Of a stretch of DNA of 9,965 nucleotides, positions 1 through 7,052 are shown in pieces. The notes beneath the pieces were generated by a model that searched no databases, was not told the DNA's origin, and saw nothing but the letters and a program-made list of their open reading frames with translations. The stretch is taken from the NCBI GenBank assembly GCA_900548125.1, contig URJN01000062.1:1-9965 (forward strand). Direction: 5' to 3'. Each line of letters starts with the position of its first letter. The stretch's first letter is position 1. The DNA comes from an uncultured Eubacteriales bacterium (lineage in GTDB: Bacteria; Bacillota; Clostridia; Christensenellales; Aristaeellaceae). The position numbers were made by a program, and so were the translations under genes.

Positions 1-1
1 C

Positions 2-382
2 ACATTTGGCATGACGGAGATGCTGGACGACATGCCTATCCGAGAGAATATCCTGTCCCAATTCGTTTTGTATGACAGACCCTATTATTCTTTATATACG
101 AGTGTATGCGGCGGAATGTGGTACGCGCATCTCTTGCTGTCTGCGTTCGTCTGCCTGAAGGACGTGGAAAAGCGTCAGTTTGATCTCGCAATCCCCATCA
201 TTGCCTTTCTGGGATTGATCATCTTTGAAATGCTCTGGGAAGCGCGGAGCCGATATCTGTTCAATCTAGCTCCGCTCATCTTCCTAATCTCAGCCTGCGG
301 CATGACGCGTCGAGTGCCGCCCATGTTCCCGCACCAACGATGCCATCTACCGACAGACCCTGTGCTTTTTGAAAGCTCCTGA
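2..382 (+). CDS. C-terminal part of a GT39-like polytopic membrane protein (open at left edge)
   Basis: The frame is open from the first full codon at position 2, so the gene starts outside the window. The visible part has at least three hydrophobic segments: around WYAHLLLSAFVCL, around IPIIAFLGLIIFEMLW, and LFNLAPLIFLISACG. The last is preceded by E-A-R-S-R-Y. A charged or arginine-rich R-Y-L-F/L-x-x-x-P-L pattern at the start of the last membrane helix is common at the C-terminus of GT39 (PMT-like) and related bacterial glycosyltransferases, which use lipid-linked sugars at the membrane. That family assignment is inference from the pattern. After ISACGM (about position 304) the remaining 26 or so residues, rich in Pro, Arg and His, look unlike a membrane protein tail. 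They are antisense to the end of the NlpC/P60 gene, so the true C-terminus may have been replaced. The first 300 bases look more AT-rich than the rest of the window. Confidence 0.55.
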   Translation, partial: TFGMTEMLDDMPIRENILSQFVLYDRPYYSLYTSVCGGMWYAHLLLSAFVCLKDVEKRQFDLAIPIIAFLGLIIFEMLWEARSRYLFNLAPLIFLISACGMTRRVPPMFPHQRCHLPTDPVLFESS

Positions 383-1025
383 CCGCTGCGTTTGTATTCC
401 TGCCAAATATACCGTCTGCCGCACCATTCAGAAAACCGAGCTGACGCAAATTCTCTTGCAGGATGCGGACATCTTTCCCCCTGCGCCCTCTGCGAAGGAT
501 CGGCTTCGTCGGTTCGGGTGCAGGATTCTCTGCTTCAATCGGCGCGTTGTAGTCAATTGCCAGCCGCGCCCAATGCGTGTAGGATGTCTCGGATATTTTT
601 CTGCGGACAACACCGTATGCGTGACCGCGTGCATCCACTTCTTCCCCATTTCCGATGCTGACGCCGGTGTGTGTCATCCGTCCGCCGCGCATGGTAAACA
701 GAAAGATTCCGGCTTCATCCGGCAGGGTATCAATCACATCCTTCTCTTTCCATATTCCCGCCGCACGCCATTGGCTCGTTGCGCCGCTGGGCAGCGATAT
801 GCCCGCCTGTCTTGCCACGGCTCGCGTCAGCTGCGCACAGTCATAACACGGCTTACCCATCCACTTTTTGCCGTACCGTTTCATCTGTTTGGCAAACGAC
901 GGATATTGCTTTTCCTGCTGAGCCAGTCGGCTCGGCGTACAAATCCATCCCGTCGCGCCATAGATATAACCACAGCCCACAAGCGAAATTGCGCGAGCTG
1001 TCATTGCTTCCCGTTTTGAAGGCAT
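276..1025 (-). CDS. NlpC/P60-type cysteine peptidase with C-terminal peptidoglycan-binding domain
   Basis: This 249-aa protein probably cleaves peptide bonds in peptidoglycan stems (C40 family). The N-terminal half (about residues 8-158) is an NlpC/P60-like domain. Cys63 in CYDCAQL is the likely nucleophile, His119 in MTHTGVSIG the likely base, and His135 in the E-V-D-A-R-G-H segment a plausible third residue. A short Pro/Glu linker (about 161-175) leads to a type 1 peptidoglycan-binding domain (about 178-239) with the typical G-x-D-V-x-x-L-Q, L-G-F, G-x-F-G, F-Q and V-G-x-x-T-W motifs. No signal peptide is visible, so it may be released by a holin or lysis, or act as a phage or tailocin-type lysin; this is inference. 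The ATG at 1025 is preceded by AAGGAGGT with good spacing, inside a hairpin. The tail after T-W-A-A-L-D-A runs into the glycosyltransferase-like DNA and may not be native. Confidence 0.85.
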   Translation of the reverse strand: MPSKREAMTARAISLVGCGYIYGATGWICTPSRLAQQEKQYPSFAKQMKRYGKKWMGKPCYDCAQLTRAVARQAGISLPSGATSQWRAAGIWKEKDVIDTLPDEAGIFLFTMRGGRMTHTGVSIGNGEEVDARGHAYGVVRRKISETSYTHWARLAIDYNAPIEAENPAPEPTKPILRRGRRGKDVRILQENLRQLGFLNGAADGIFGRNTNAAVRSFQKAQGLSVDGIVGAGTWAALDASCRRLRLGR

Positions 1026-1028
1026 AAA

Positions 1029-1071
1029 AAGACCTCCTTCCTCTTCAATTTATGAAGAAGAAAGAGGTCTT
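1029..1071 (-). terminator. 19-bp hairpin plus T tract overlapping the NlpC/P60 ribosome binding site
   Basis: The arms 1029-1047 and 1053-1071 are inverted repeats of 19 bases matching at 17 positions. In the minus-strand RNA the two differences become G-U wobbles, so the stem is fully paired with a 5-nt loop. Minus-strand transcription then meets five Ts (1030-1026), as in an intrinsic terminator. The hairpin begins two bases after the DUF5662 stop codon. The 3' arm contains the AAGGAGGT Shine-Dalgarno of the next gene, whose ATG follows directly. It could be a terminator, an attenuator, or an RNA structure that hides the ribosome binding site. Confidence 0.7.
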
Positions 1072-1073
1072 GT

Positions 1074-1613
1074 TCATTTTTCGCGAACCCATTTACGCAG
1101 AGATGCAAACATCGCATCCTCGCCCTCGTCCCTGAGCTGCGTCAAAAAGCGCAGCAGCAGCGCATAAGTTTCCGGATGCATATGGTCGTGCATTTTGCCG
1201 TGCTGCAAATACTCCAGCGGACAGACATCCGCATATTCGCCGCCCTTGTAAATTTTGCTGGCGGCAACGCGGTCGCAAATCATCTCCGCAAGGAATCTGC
1301 GCGGCATCGGCATCGCTACATAGCATTGCTTTTCGATGCTGTAATCCGTCCAATATTCCCAGTGATGGCGATTATGCCCCTTATGGTGCATCCACGCGAG
1401 CGAATAGCCGTATGTTTTCCGCTCATCCTCCGTCGGCGAATGCGTTCCGTCAAAGAAACGGACGCCCTGACGAAACTCCGTCAGACCATACTTGGAAAGA
1501 TCGTGCCGAAGCCCCTGCCAGAGGATGCCCGCCTTGGCACAGTGCGCAATCACCTTGTGGCGATGGCGCGTGATGGTGCTTAAATGTCCCCAGAATTTTT
1601 GAAATCCGTTCAT
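1074..1613 (-). CDS. DUF5662 family protein
   Basis: The 179-aa protein matches my memory of the DUF5662 family of Firmicutes and phages. It opens with H-L-x-T-I-T-x-H-R-H (residues 10-19), then has G-L-R-H-D-L-S-K-Y (34-42), W-M-H-H-K-G-H-N-R-H-H (75-84) and E-Y-W-T-D (86-90). The cluster of His and Asp residues, plus H138, H142, H144 and H146, suggests a metal-binding helical protein like HD-type phosphohydrolases. The biochemical role is unknown and the HD comparison is inference. There is no signal peptide or membrane segment. The ATG at 1613 lies one base after the MnmA stop (TGA-G-ATG), with AGGTGG upstream inside the mnmA end, so translation is probably coupled to mnmA. Confidence 0.75.
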   Translation of the reverse strand: MNGFQKFWGHLSTITRHRHKVIAHCAKAGILWQGLRHDLSKYGLTEFRQGVRFFDGTHSPTEDERKTYGYSLAWMHHKGHNRHHWEYWTDYSIEKQCYVAMPMPRRFLAEMICDRVAASKIYKGGEYADVCPLEYLQHGKMHDHMHPETYALLLRFLTQLRDEGEDAMFASLRKWVREK

Positions 1614-1614
1614 C

Positions 1615-2709
1615 TCAGCCCACCTGTCCTGCGTCCAGCACCTGATCGCAGATTGCGCCGCCCAGACATACTTCGCCGTGATAGAAAACCATGCTCTGCC
1701 CCGGCGTTACGGCGCGCTGGCGTTCCTCCGCCGTGACCAATACCTGCCCGTTTTCGCGAGCGCTGACATGCACCGTCTGATCCGGCTGACGATAGCGGTA
1801 TTTGCATGTGCAGTCAAATTCCGCCGCAGGTGCTTCGCCCGCGATCCACGTCGCATCCGTGCCGAGCGCGTTTTTGCTGTACAGAAGCGGATGATCCGCG
1901 CCCTGCGTCACAATCAGCTCGTTATGCTCCATGTCCTTAGCGAGGACAAACCAGCGTTCGCCGTTGCCCGCGCCGCCGATGCCCAACCCGCGCCGCTGAC
2001 CGAGGGTATAATACATCAAACCGTCGTGCCTGCCGACGACCTTCCCCTCCAGCGTGCGCATATCGCCGGGCTGTGCCGGCAAAAACTGCTGCAAGAACGG
2101 CTTAAAATGCCGCTCACCGATAAAGCAGACGCCCGTGGAATCCTTCTTTGCGCAGTTGGCAAGCCCCGCGTCGGCGGCAATCTCGCGAACCTGTGCTTTG
2201 GTCAGGTGTCCCACCGGAAACATCGCCTTTTCAAGCGCGTTCTGCCCCAGCATATAGAGGAAATAGCTCTGATCCTTGTTGCTATCCGCGCCGCGCAGAA
2301 GCTGCTTTTTGCCGTCCGGCGCATCGCCCAGCTGACAGAAATGCCCCGTCGCCAAGCGATCCGCGCCGAGCTTCATGGCGAAATCGAGAAACGCTTTGAA
2401 CTTGATTTCGCGGTTGCACAGCACATCGGGATTCGGCGTGCGACCGCACCTGTATTCGTCAAGGAAATACGAGAAAACGCGGTCGTAATACTCCTTGACA
2501 AAGTTCACGGAATAATACGGAATATCAATCTTCTCGCAGACGCCGCGGACATCCGTCCAGTCCGTTTCGCTGGTGCAGACGCCGTTCTCGTCCTTTTCGT
2601 CCCAGTTTTTCATGAATACGCCGATGACCTCATGTCCGGCGCGTTTGAGCAGCAGAGCCGCCACGGAGGAATCGACTCCTCCGGACATGCCCACCACGAT
2701 TTTTGCCAT
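1615..2709 (-). CDS. mnmA: tRNA-specific 2-thiouridylase MnmA
   Basis: This 364-aa cytoplasmic enzyme puts sulfur on C2 of U34 in tRNAs for Lys, Glu and Gln, using ATP and a persulfide relay. The N-terminal PP-loop S-G-G-V-D-S-S (residues 9-15) binds ATP. Two catalytic cysteines are present: Cys98 in N-P-D-V-L-C-N and Cys195 in S-T-G-V-C-F-I-G-E-R. T-G-H-F (about 121-124) and D-S-N-K-D-Q-S-Y-F (about 142-150) are family hallmarks. The rest forms the usual central and C-terminal beta-barrel domains (G-R-H-D-G-L-M-Y-Y-T-L-G-Q-R-R-G-L-G-I). Length is normal for the family. The ATG at 2709 has an AAAGGA-type site upstream and lies 18 bases after the stop of the HAD-Tmk gene. DUF5662 follows with a one-base gap. 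Confidence 0.97.
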   Translation of the reverse strand: MAKIVVGMSGGVDSSVAALLLKRAGHEVIGVFMKNWDEKDENGVCTSETDWTDVRGVCEKIDIPYYSVNFVKEYYDRVFSYFLDEYRCGRTPNPDVLCNREIKFKAFLDFAMKLGADRLATGHFCQLGDAPDGKKQLLRGADSNKDQSYFLYMLGQNALEKAMFPVGHLTKAQVREIAADAGLANCAKKDSTGVCFIGERHFKPFLQQFLPAQPGDMRTLEGKVVGRHDGLMYYTLGQRRGLGIGGAGNGERWFVLAKDMEHNELIVTQGADHPLLYSKNALGTDATWIAGEAPAAEFDCTCKYRYRQPDQTVHVSARENGQVLVTAEERQRAVTPGQSMVFYHGEVCLGGAICDQVLDAGQVG

Positions 2710-2727
2710 GGTTTTCCTTTCTTTTCC

Positions 2728-4011
2728 TTACACTTCCAGCTCAAAAAGCCGCGCATCGACCGCATCAAGCATTTCGCGCGTAACGTCTTCAATGCTCTGC
2801 GCCGCATTGACAACGACCGTGCGTTTTCCGGCTTCACCGGCGAACAGTTTTTCATACGCATCGTAAGTACGGGTGAAAAACGCCGTCTTTTCGCGTTCCA
2901 GTCTATCCGGCTTGGACGCGCTCAAGCGTCTTGAAAGTGCCTTGTCCGCAGGCATACGCAGATAAACCGTAATATCCGGAAGCGTATCGCCGACCGCCAT
3001 CGCGTTAAGTGCCGCCACCTTTTCCGTGCCCAGCTCGCGTCCGCCGCCCTGATAGGCGATGGACGAATCGACAAATCGATCGCAGACCACTGCTTCACCG
3101 CGGCTCAACGCCGGACGAATCAGCGCACGGACATTCTGCGCGCGGGAAGCGGCATACAGATAGGCTTCCGCTTCATCGCACATTGTCTTGTTCTCCGGAT
3201 CCAGCACGAGCGTGCGAATTTTCTCCGCAACCTCATCGCCGCCCGGTTCGCGCGTCATCGTCACGTTCCAGCCGAGTTTCTCCAGATGCTGAATCAGTGC
3301 GCTTCTCTGCGTCGTCTTGCCGCAGCCATCCACGCCCTCCATGGAGATGAACACGCCGCGTGCGCGGGGCCTATCGCCCAGCAGAATATCCGACAGTTCT
3401 TCAACCGTGTGCGCGATGTGCGTCGCGCCCGCTTCCTTCAATTCCGTTTCGCTGCCGTAGCCATAGCAGACGCCGACGGTATCCACACCATTGGCTTTGC
3501 CACCGTCGATGTCAAAGCAGCGGTCGCCCACCATGACCACGTTGCCGCCAAGGGCTTCAATGCCCCGGCAGACAAGCGCAGCCTTGCTGGAATCCTTGTT
3601 GTTCAGCCCCGGTCCGATGATGGTTTCCAAATACGGCGCAAAGCCGAATTTCTTTGCAATGCGTTCGGCAAAAATCTGCGGTTTGGCGGTCACAATCGCA
3701 ATGCGTGCACCGTTCTTTTTCAGACTGCGCAAAAGCGACGGAATACCGGCGTAAACCTCGTTTTCCGCCCATCCGAGCCGCTCAAAGCGTTCGTGGTAAT
3801 AGTCGATTGCCTGAATCGCCTGCTCATCCGTCATGCCGACGACCTTACGGAACGAATCAAACAGCGGCGGCCCGATAAATACCTTGAACTGCTCGGGCGT
3901 ATAGCCCGTGAAGCCCATCTTCTCTGCCGCATAAATCGCCGTTTTTGTAATGCCCTCTTCAGAGCGGGTCAGCGTGCCGTCCAAGTCGAAAAGCACTGTT
4001 GTATATTTCAT
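2728..4011 (-). CDS. tmk: HAD phosphatase-thymidylate kinase fusion
   Basis: The 427-aa product has two complete domains in one frame. Residues 1 to about 212 are a HAD phosphatase of the Gph/5'-nucleotidase-like subgroup: D9-L-D11-G-T (nucleophile and acid), I-V-T108, K143, and G-D163-R-x-F-D167-I-D with a cap domain between. Residues about 217-427 are a full thymidylate kinase (dTMP to dTDP, with ATP). They hold the P-loop E-G-V-D-G-C-G-K232-T-T-Q, T-R254-E-P-G-G, D311-R-F-x-x-S-S-x-A-Y-Q, and a LID segment with arginines (361-373) as in bacterial type II enzymes. The linker L-L-G-D-R-P-R-A-R-G has no Met. A possible internal GTG at V220 has no ribosome binding site, so separate translation looks unlikely. 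The ATG at 4011 overlaps the upstream stop as ATGA, with AGGAG seven bases before. The HAD substrate is unknown; a nucleotide is an inference from the fusion. Confidence 0.93.
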   Translation of the reverse strand: MKYTTVLFDLDGTLTRSEEGITKTAIYAAEKMGFTGYTPEQFKVFIGPPLFDSFRKVVGMTDEQAIQAIDYYHERFERLGWAENEVYAGIPSLLRSLKKNGARIAIVTAKPQIFAERIAKKFGFAPYLETIIGPGLNNKDSSKAALVCRGIEALGGNVVMVGDRCFDIDGGKANGVDTVGVCYGYGSETELKEAGATHIAHTVEELSDILLGDRPRARGVFISMEGVDGCGKTTQRSALIQHLEKLGWNVTMTREPGGDEVAEKIRTLVLDPENKTMCDEAEAYLYAASRAQNVRALIRPALSRGEAVVCDRFVDSSIAYQGGGRELGTEKVAALNAMAVGDTLPDITVYLRMPADKALSRRLSASKPDRLEREKTAFFTRTYDAYEKLFAGEAGKRTVVVNAAQSIEDVTREMLDAVDARLFELEV

Positions 4012-4847
4012 GATTGACTCCTGTTGCGGCGGCGTTTTTCGCTCACGCCGTCGTTTTTGCGGGGTTTTTCTTCTTTTTGCTCATGCCGGACGTGACGCTT
4101 CTCCTTTTGACGGGCGATTTCCTCCGCCGCCCGCTGCGCCTGCTCCTCGCTGACCAGCGGCGTTACATGCGCATAAAGCTCCGGAAACGCTCTTTGCAGC
4201 GCCTGCGCATACATTGTCGTCACCTTCGGACGCGACAGCCGGTCATCCGCGTCAAAGCGGTCGCCCAGCACATCCCCCAGTGCGGCGCACATCTGTTCGT
4301 TCGGACAAAAGACGCAGGCACGGCGGTATGTGTCACCTTCTTCATTGTAAACGATGGCATAGCCAATCTGCGCATCCACCCCATTCCCCGCAATCTTTCT
4401 CGCAAGGCGCGCTGAAAGCAGGCTCGCCCGCCAGCCCCAGCGGATGCGCATGGGAACAGCAGCGTTTGAGTCCATGACCGTCACCTGCTTATAGCAGACC
4501 TTCAGCCGCTCTCCCGCACAGATCGGACGGACGCTGACAATCTCATCCAGCGGTATCTCCATCACGCTTGTCGTGCTGTCGCCCAGACGTTTTTGCAAGA
4601 CCAGCGACTTTTCCTTGAGCGTATAGGCACTTCCGGCGACCGTTTTGCGCATGAAGCGGAACAGCGTCACAACCGCATACAGATAAAACGCGATATTCAG
4701 CAGCCCGACGCCCGTCGCGGTAATCAGCAGATTGCAGAGAATCTGCGCAATCGCCAATCTGAGCAGAACCGCAGCAACGCCGAGCAAAAAGCTCTTGCCC
4801 GTCATCGGGCGCGGCGCATTGATTTGCTGAAAACGTATTTCTTCCAT
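4008..4847 (-). CDS. Two-TM protein with PH-like domain and charged tail, unknown function
   Basis: I chose the ATG at 4847 (279 aa) because GGAGG lies eight bases upstream. The open frame extends further to 4964, but those 39 codons overlap the next gene and look non-coding. Residues about 19-42 and 46-66 form two closely spaced membrane helices. They are followed by a soluble part starting S-A-Y-T-L-K-E-K-S-L-V-L, with I-P-L-D-E-I-V-S-V-R-P. That is the strand pattern of bacterial PH-like domains (bPH family), and the family is inference. The part around residues 180-205 has two cysteines in R-A-C-V-F-C-P. The C-terminal 35 or so residues are rich in Lys, Arg and Glu and probably disordered in the cytoplasm. 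It overlaps the HAD-Tmk start by four bases, so the two are likely co-translated. I do not recognise a named family. Confidence 0.75.
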   Translation of the reverse strand: MEEIRFQQINAPRPMTGKSFLLGVAAVLLRLAIAQILCNLLITATGVGLLNIAFYLYAVVTLFRFMRKTVAGSAYTLKEKSLVLQKRLGDSTTSVMEIPLDEIVSVRPICAGERLKVCYKQVTVMDSNAAVPMRIRWGWRASLLSARLARKIAGNGVDAQIGYAIVYNEEGDTYRRACVFCPNEQMCAALGDVLGDRFDADDRLSRPKVTTMYAQALQRAFPELYAHVTPLVSEEQAQRAAEEIARQKEKRHVRHEQKEEKPRKNDGVSEKRRRNRSQS

Positions 4848-4869
4848 CGTCTTTTCCTCCGATGCGGCG

Positions 4870-5211
4870 TCAGTCGCCCAGCAGTCCGCCTTCTTCCATG
4901 AAATCCTGCTGGGCTTCCATATAGCTGTCCAGCATCTGCGCGATGCGCCCGATTTCCGCATCATCCTCCACGCCGTCCGTCAGCCGGGCAAACAGGGTTT
5001 CAAACGCATCGTCGTCATCATACTCTTCTTCGCCCATCAGCCCGTCGTCGTCCAGTACGCCGGTTTCGTGCATATAGCGCAAATCCGCTTCGATTGCCCG
5101 ACGGACAAATGCCTGCGCCTCCTGCGGAGAAACATGCGCGGCACGGCTGACCGCCTTCCCGATTTGGATAACGGCGGCATCCACGTCATAGCCCTGCATC
5201 ATATTGTCCAT
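4870..5211 (-). CDS. Small acidic protein of unknown function
   Basis: This 113-aa protein is not one I recognise. It begins MDNMMQGYDVDAAV and has a predicted helical N-terminal half (about residues 8-48, with A-V-S-R-A-A-H-V-S-P-Q-E-A-Q-A-F-V-R-R-A). A very acidic stretch (about 52-70, including E-E-E-Y-D-D-D-D) follows, then a second helical region (about 70-105). There is no signal peptide, membrane helix or cysteine. The ATG at 5211 lies two bases after the pepF stop, with AAAGAGG inside the pepF end, so it is probably coupled to pepF. The next gene starts 22 bases after its stop. Its composition and fit into the operon argue that it is real; its function cannot be read from the sequence. 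Confidence 0.8.
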   Translation of the reverse strand: MDNMMQGYDVDAAVIQIGKAVSRAAHVSPQEAQAFVRRAIEADLRYMHETGVLDDDGLMGEEEYDDDDAFETLFARLTDGVEDDAEIGRIAQMLDSYMEAQQDFMEEGGLLGD

Positions 5212-5213
5212 GC

Positions 5214-7022
5214 TTACGCCTCTTTGTCAAGCAGCGTCTTGTATTCCATGACCAACTCCGCAAAATAATCCAGCGCATCGCAGACCGGCTGCGGCGTAGA
5301 CATATCCACACCCGCGACCTTCAGCTCCTCAATCGGCGCCATGCTTCCGCCAAGGGTCAGGAAACGGCGATAATCAGCGAGTTTTTCCTTGTCGCCCGCG
5401 AGAATACCGCGCGCCAGCGCAACCGCCGCGCAGAAGCTCGTCGCATACTTGTAGACATAGAAGGAATTGTAGAAATGCGGAATGCGCATCCATTCGTAAG
5501 CGACTTCCTTGTCCACCTTGCACGCGCCGCCGTAATACAGCTTATTCAGTTCGTAATACATCTTGCTCACGTTGTCGCGGGTCAGGCTCTCGCCCTCCTC
5601 AGCCATGCGGTGCGCCTTATGCTCAAACTCGGCGAACATCGTCTGGCGGAAAACGGTCGTGCGGAAATGCTGAAGCAGAGAGCCGACAATCGCAATCTGC
5701 GCACTGCGGTTGCCCTCATACTTTTTGCGCAGATGCTCGGCGAGCAGAATCTCGTTGCAGGTCGAAGCCACTTCCGCAACAAAGATGGTGTAATTCGATT
5801 TGATGTACGGCTGCGTCTTGTTGGAGTAGTAGCTGTGCATCGCGTGACCCATCTCGTGGCAGAGCGTGGACAGTCCGTCATAGGTGTTCTTGTGGTTCAG
5901 CAGGACATACGGCGTCGTCCAGTACGCGCTGCCGCAGCAATACGCGCCGGAACGCTTGTTCTTCGTTTCGTACACATCAATCCAGCGATCGGGAAGCGCA
6001 TGGCTCGCCGCTTCCACATAATCCTCGCCCAGCGGCGCAACCGCCTCCAGGAACGTCTTGAACGCTTCCTCAACGTCGAGGCTGATGTCAAATCCGTTGT
6101 CCTGATCCGCATAGAGGTCATACATATGCAGGACAGGCAGACCGAGCTGCTCCTTCTTGATGGACAGATACTCGTTGAGCGTGCCGATGCCGCCGTGAAC
6201 CGCGTCAATCAGGCTGTCGTATACGCTCTCGTCAATCTCATCGGGATACATCGCCGCCTGACGGCAGGAATCAAAGTGATGCGCGCGGCTGTTGAAGATA
6301 TCCGCCTTCACGCATCCGGCATACGTCGCGGCAATGGTGTTGCCGTACTTGTTGTAGCCGTTCATGATGTTGGTATAAGCCGCCTTGCGCACGGCGCGAT
6401 CCTTGCTGGAAAGCAGGGTCAGCAGACGCGCATCGGTCAGCTGAACCTTTTCGCCGTTTTCGCCGCGGGTCTTGCCCAAATCCATATCGGCATAGGCAAG
6501 CATATGGTAGGCGTTCGCAGGGGATTCGCAGGCATCGGCGGCCATCGCCATCAGCTTTTCCTCCGCCGCGCTGAGGGTATGCTCCTTCATGCGCAGGACG
6601 CCCGCCAGATAGCGGTCAAACTCCGCAAAATCCGGATCCGCCATCATCGCTTCGATTTCGCCGTCCTTGAGCGTAAGCAGCTCCGGATCGAGGAACGCGC
6701 TTGCCGCGCCGACCTCGGCAGCCAGCGTACCGGCGCGGTCGTTCATCGCCTGATACTTGGCGTTCGCGCTGTCCTCATTGGAGCGCATCATCGCGTAGGC
6801 ATAAAGACCGGAGAGCTTCTCGTCCACACGCGCCAGCGTCTTGAGCGCATCCAGAACAACTTCCCTGCCCCGAGAAAGCGTGCCGGCGCGCTTGGCAAAC
6901 GCCTTGGCTTCCTCGCTGATTTCTTTAAACGCTTCTTCCCACGCTTCATCCGTCGGATAGATTCGGGTCAAATCCCAAGTATAACGCGGGTCAACCGTCT
7001 CACGGGTCAATTCCTTTTCCAT
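5214..7022 (-). CDS. pepF: Oligoendopeptidase F (M3B zinc metallopeptidase)
   Basis: This 602-aa cytoplasmic peptidase of family M3B cleaves short oligopeptides. The zinc motif H-E-M-G-H lies at about residues 389-393 within T-L-C-H-E-M-G-H-A-M-H-S-Y-Y. The third ligand is probably the Glu of F-V-A-E-V-A-S-T (about residue 417), at the spacing expected for M3. The substrate-side motif R-I-P-H-F-Y-N-S-F-Y-V-Y-K-Y-A-T is present near residue 510. The N-terminal domain has the family pattern R-Y-T-W-D-L-T-R-I-Y-P. Length is normal. I prefer the ATG at 7022, since AAGGAAGGTG is well spaced for it. An in-frame TTG at 7028 would give two more residues but sits too close to that site. It follows the UPF0210 gene by about 30 bases and precedes the acidic small gene. 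Confidence 0.97.
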   Translation of the reverse strand: MEKELTRETVDPRYTWDLTRIYPTDEAWEEAFKEISEEAKAFAKRAGTLSRGREVVLDALKTLARVDEKLSGLYAYAMMRSNEDSANAKYQAMNDRAGTLAAEVGAASAFLDPELLTLKDGEIEAMMADPDFAEFDRYLAGVLRMKEHTLSAAEEKLMAMAADACESPANAYHMLAYADMDLGKTRGENGEKVQLTDARLLTLLSSKDRAVRKAAYTNIMNGYNKYGNTIAATYAGCVKADIFNSRAHHFDSCRQAAMYPDEIDESVYDSLIDAVHGGIGTLNEYLSIKKEQLGLPVLHMYDLYADQDNGFDISLDVEEAFKTFLEAVAPLGEDYVEAASHALPDRWIDVYETKNKRSGAYCCGSAYWTTPYVLLNHKNTYDGLSTLCHEMGHAMHSYYSNKTQPYIKSNYTIFVAEVASTCNEILLAEHLRKKYEGNRSAQIAIVGSLLQHFRTTVFRQTMFAEFEHKAHRMAEEGESLTRDNVSKMYYELNKLYYGGACKVDKEVAYEWMRIPHFYNSFYVYKYATSFCAAVALARGILAGDKEKLADYRRFLTLGGSMAPIEELKVAGVDMSTPQPVCDALDYFAELVMEYKTLLDKEA

Positions 7023-7052
7023 ATTCAAACACCTTCCTTATCTTTCATGATC

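Noticed and set aside
1678..2934. A 418-codon plus-strand open frame
   Set aside because: It is antisense to mnmA and the end of the HAD-Tmk gene, with no recognisable motif and no ribosome binding site.
4848..4964. Upstream extension of the PH-like membrane protein
   Set aside because: Those 39 codons overlap the acidic 113-aa gene and lack a ribosome binding site; GGAGG points to the ATG at 4847.
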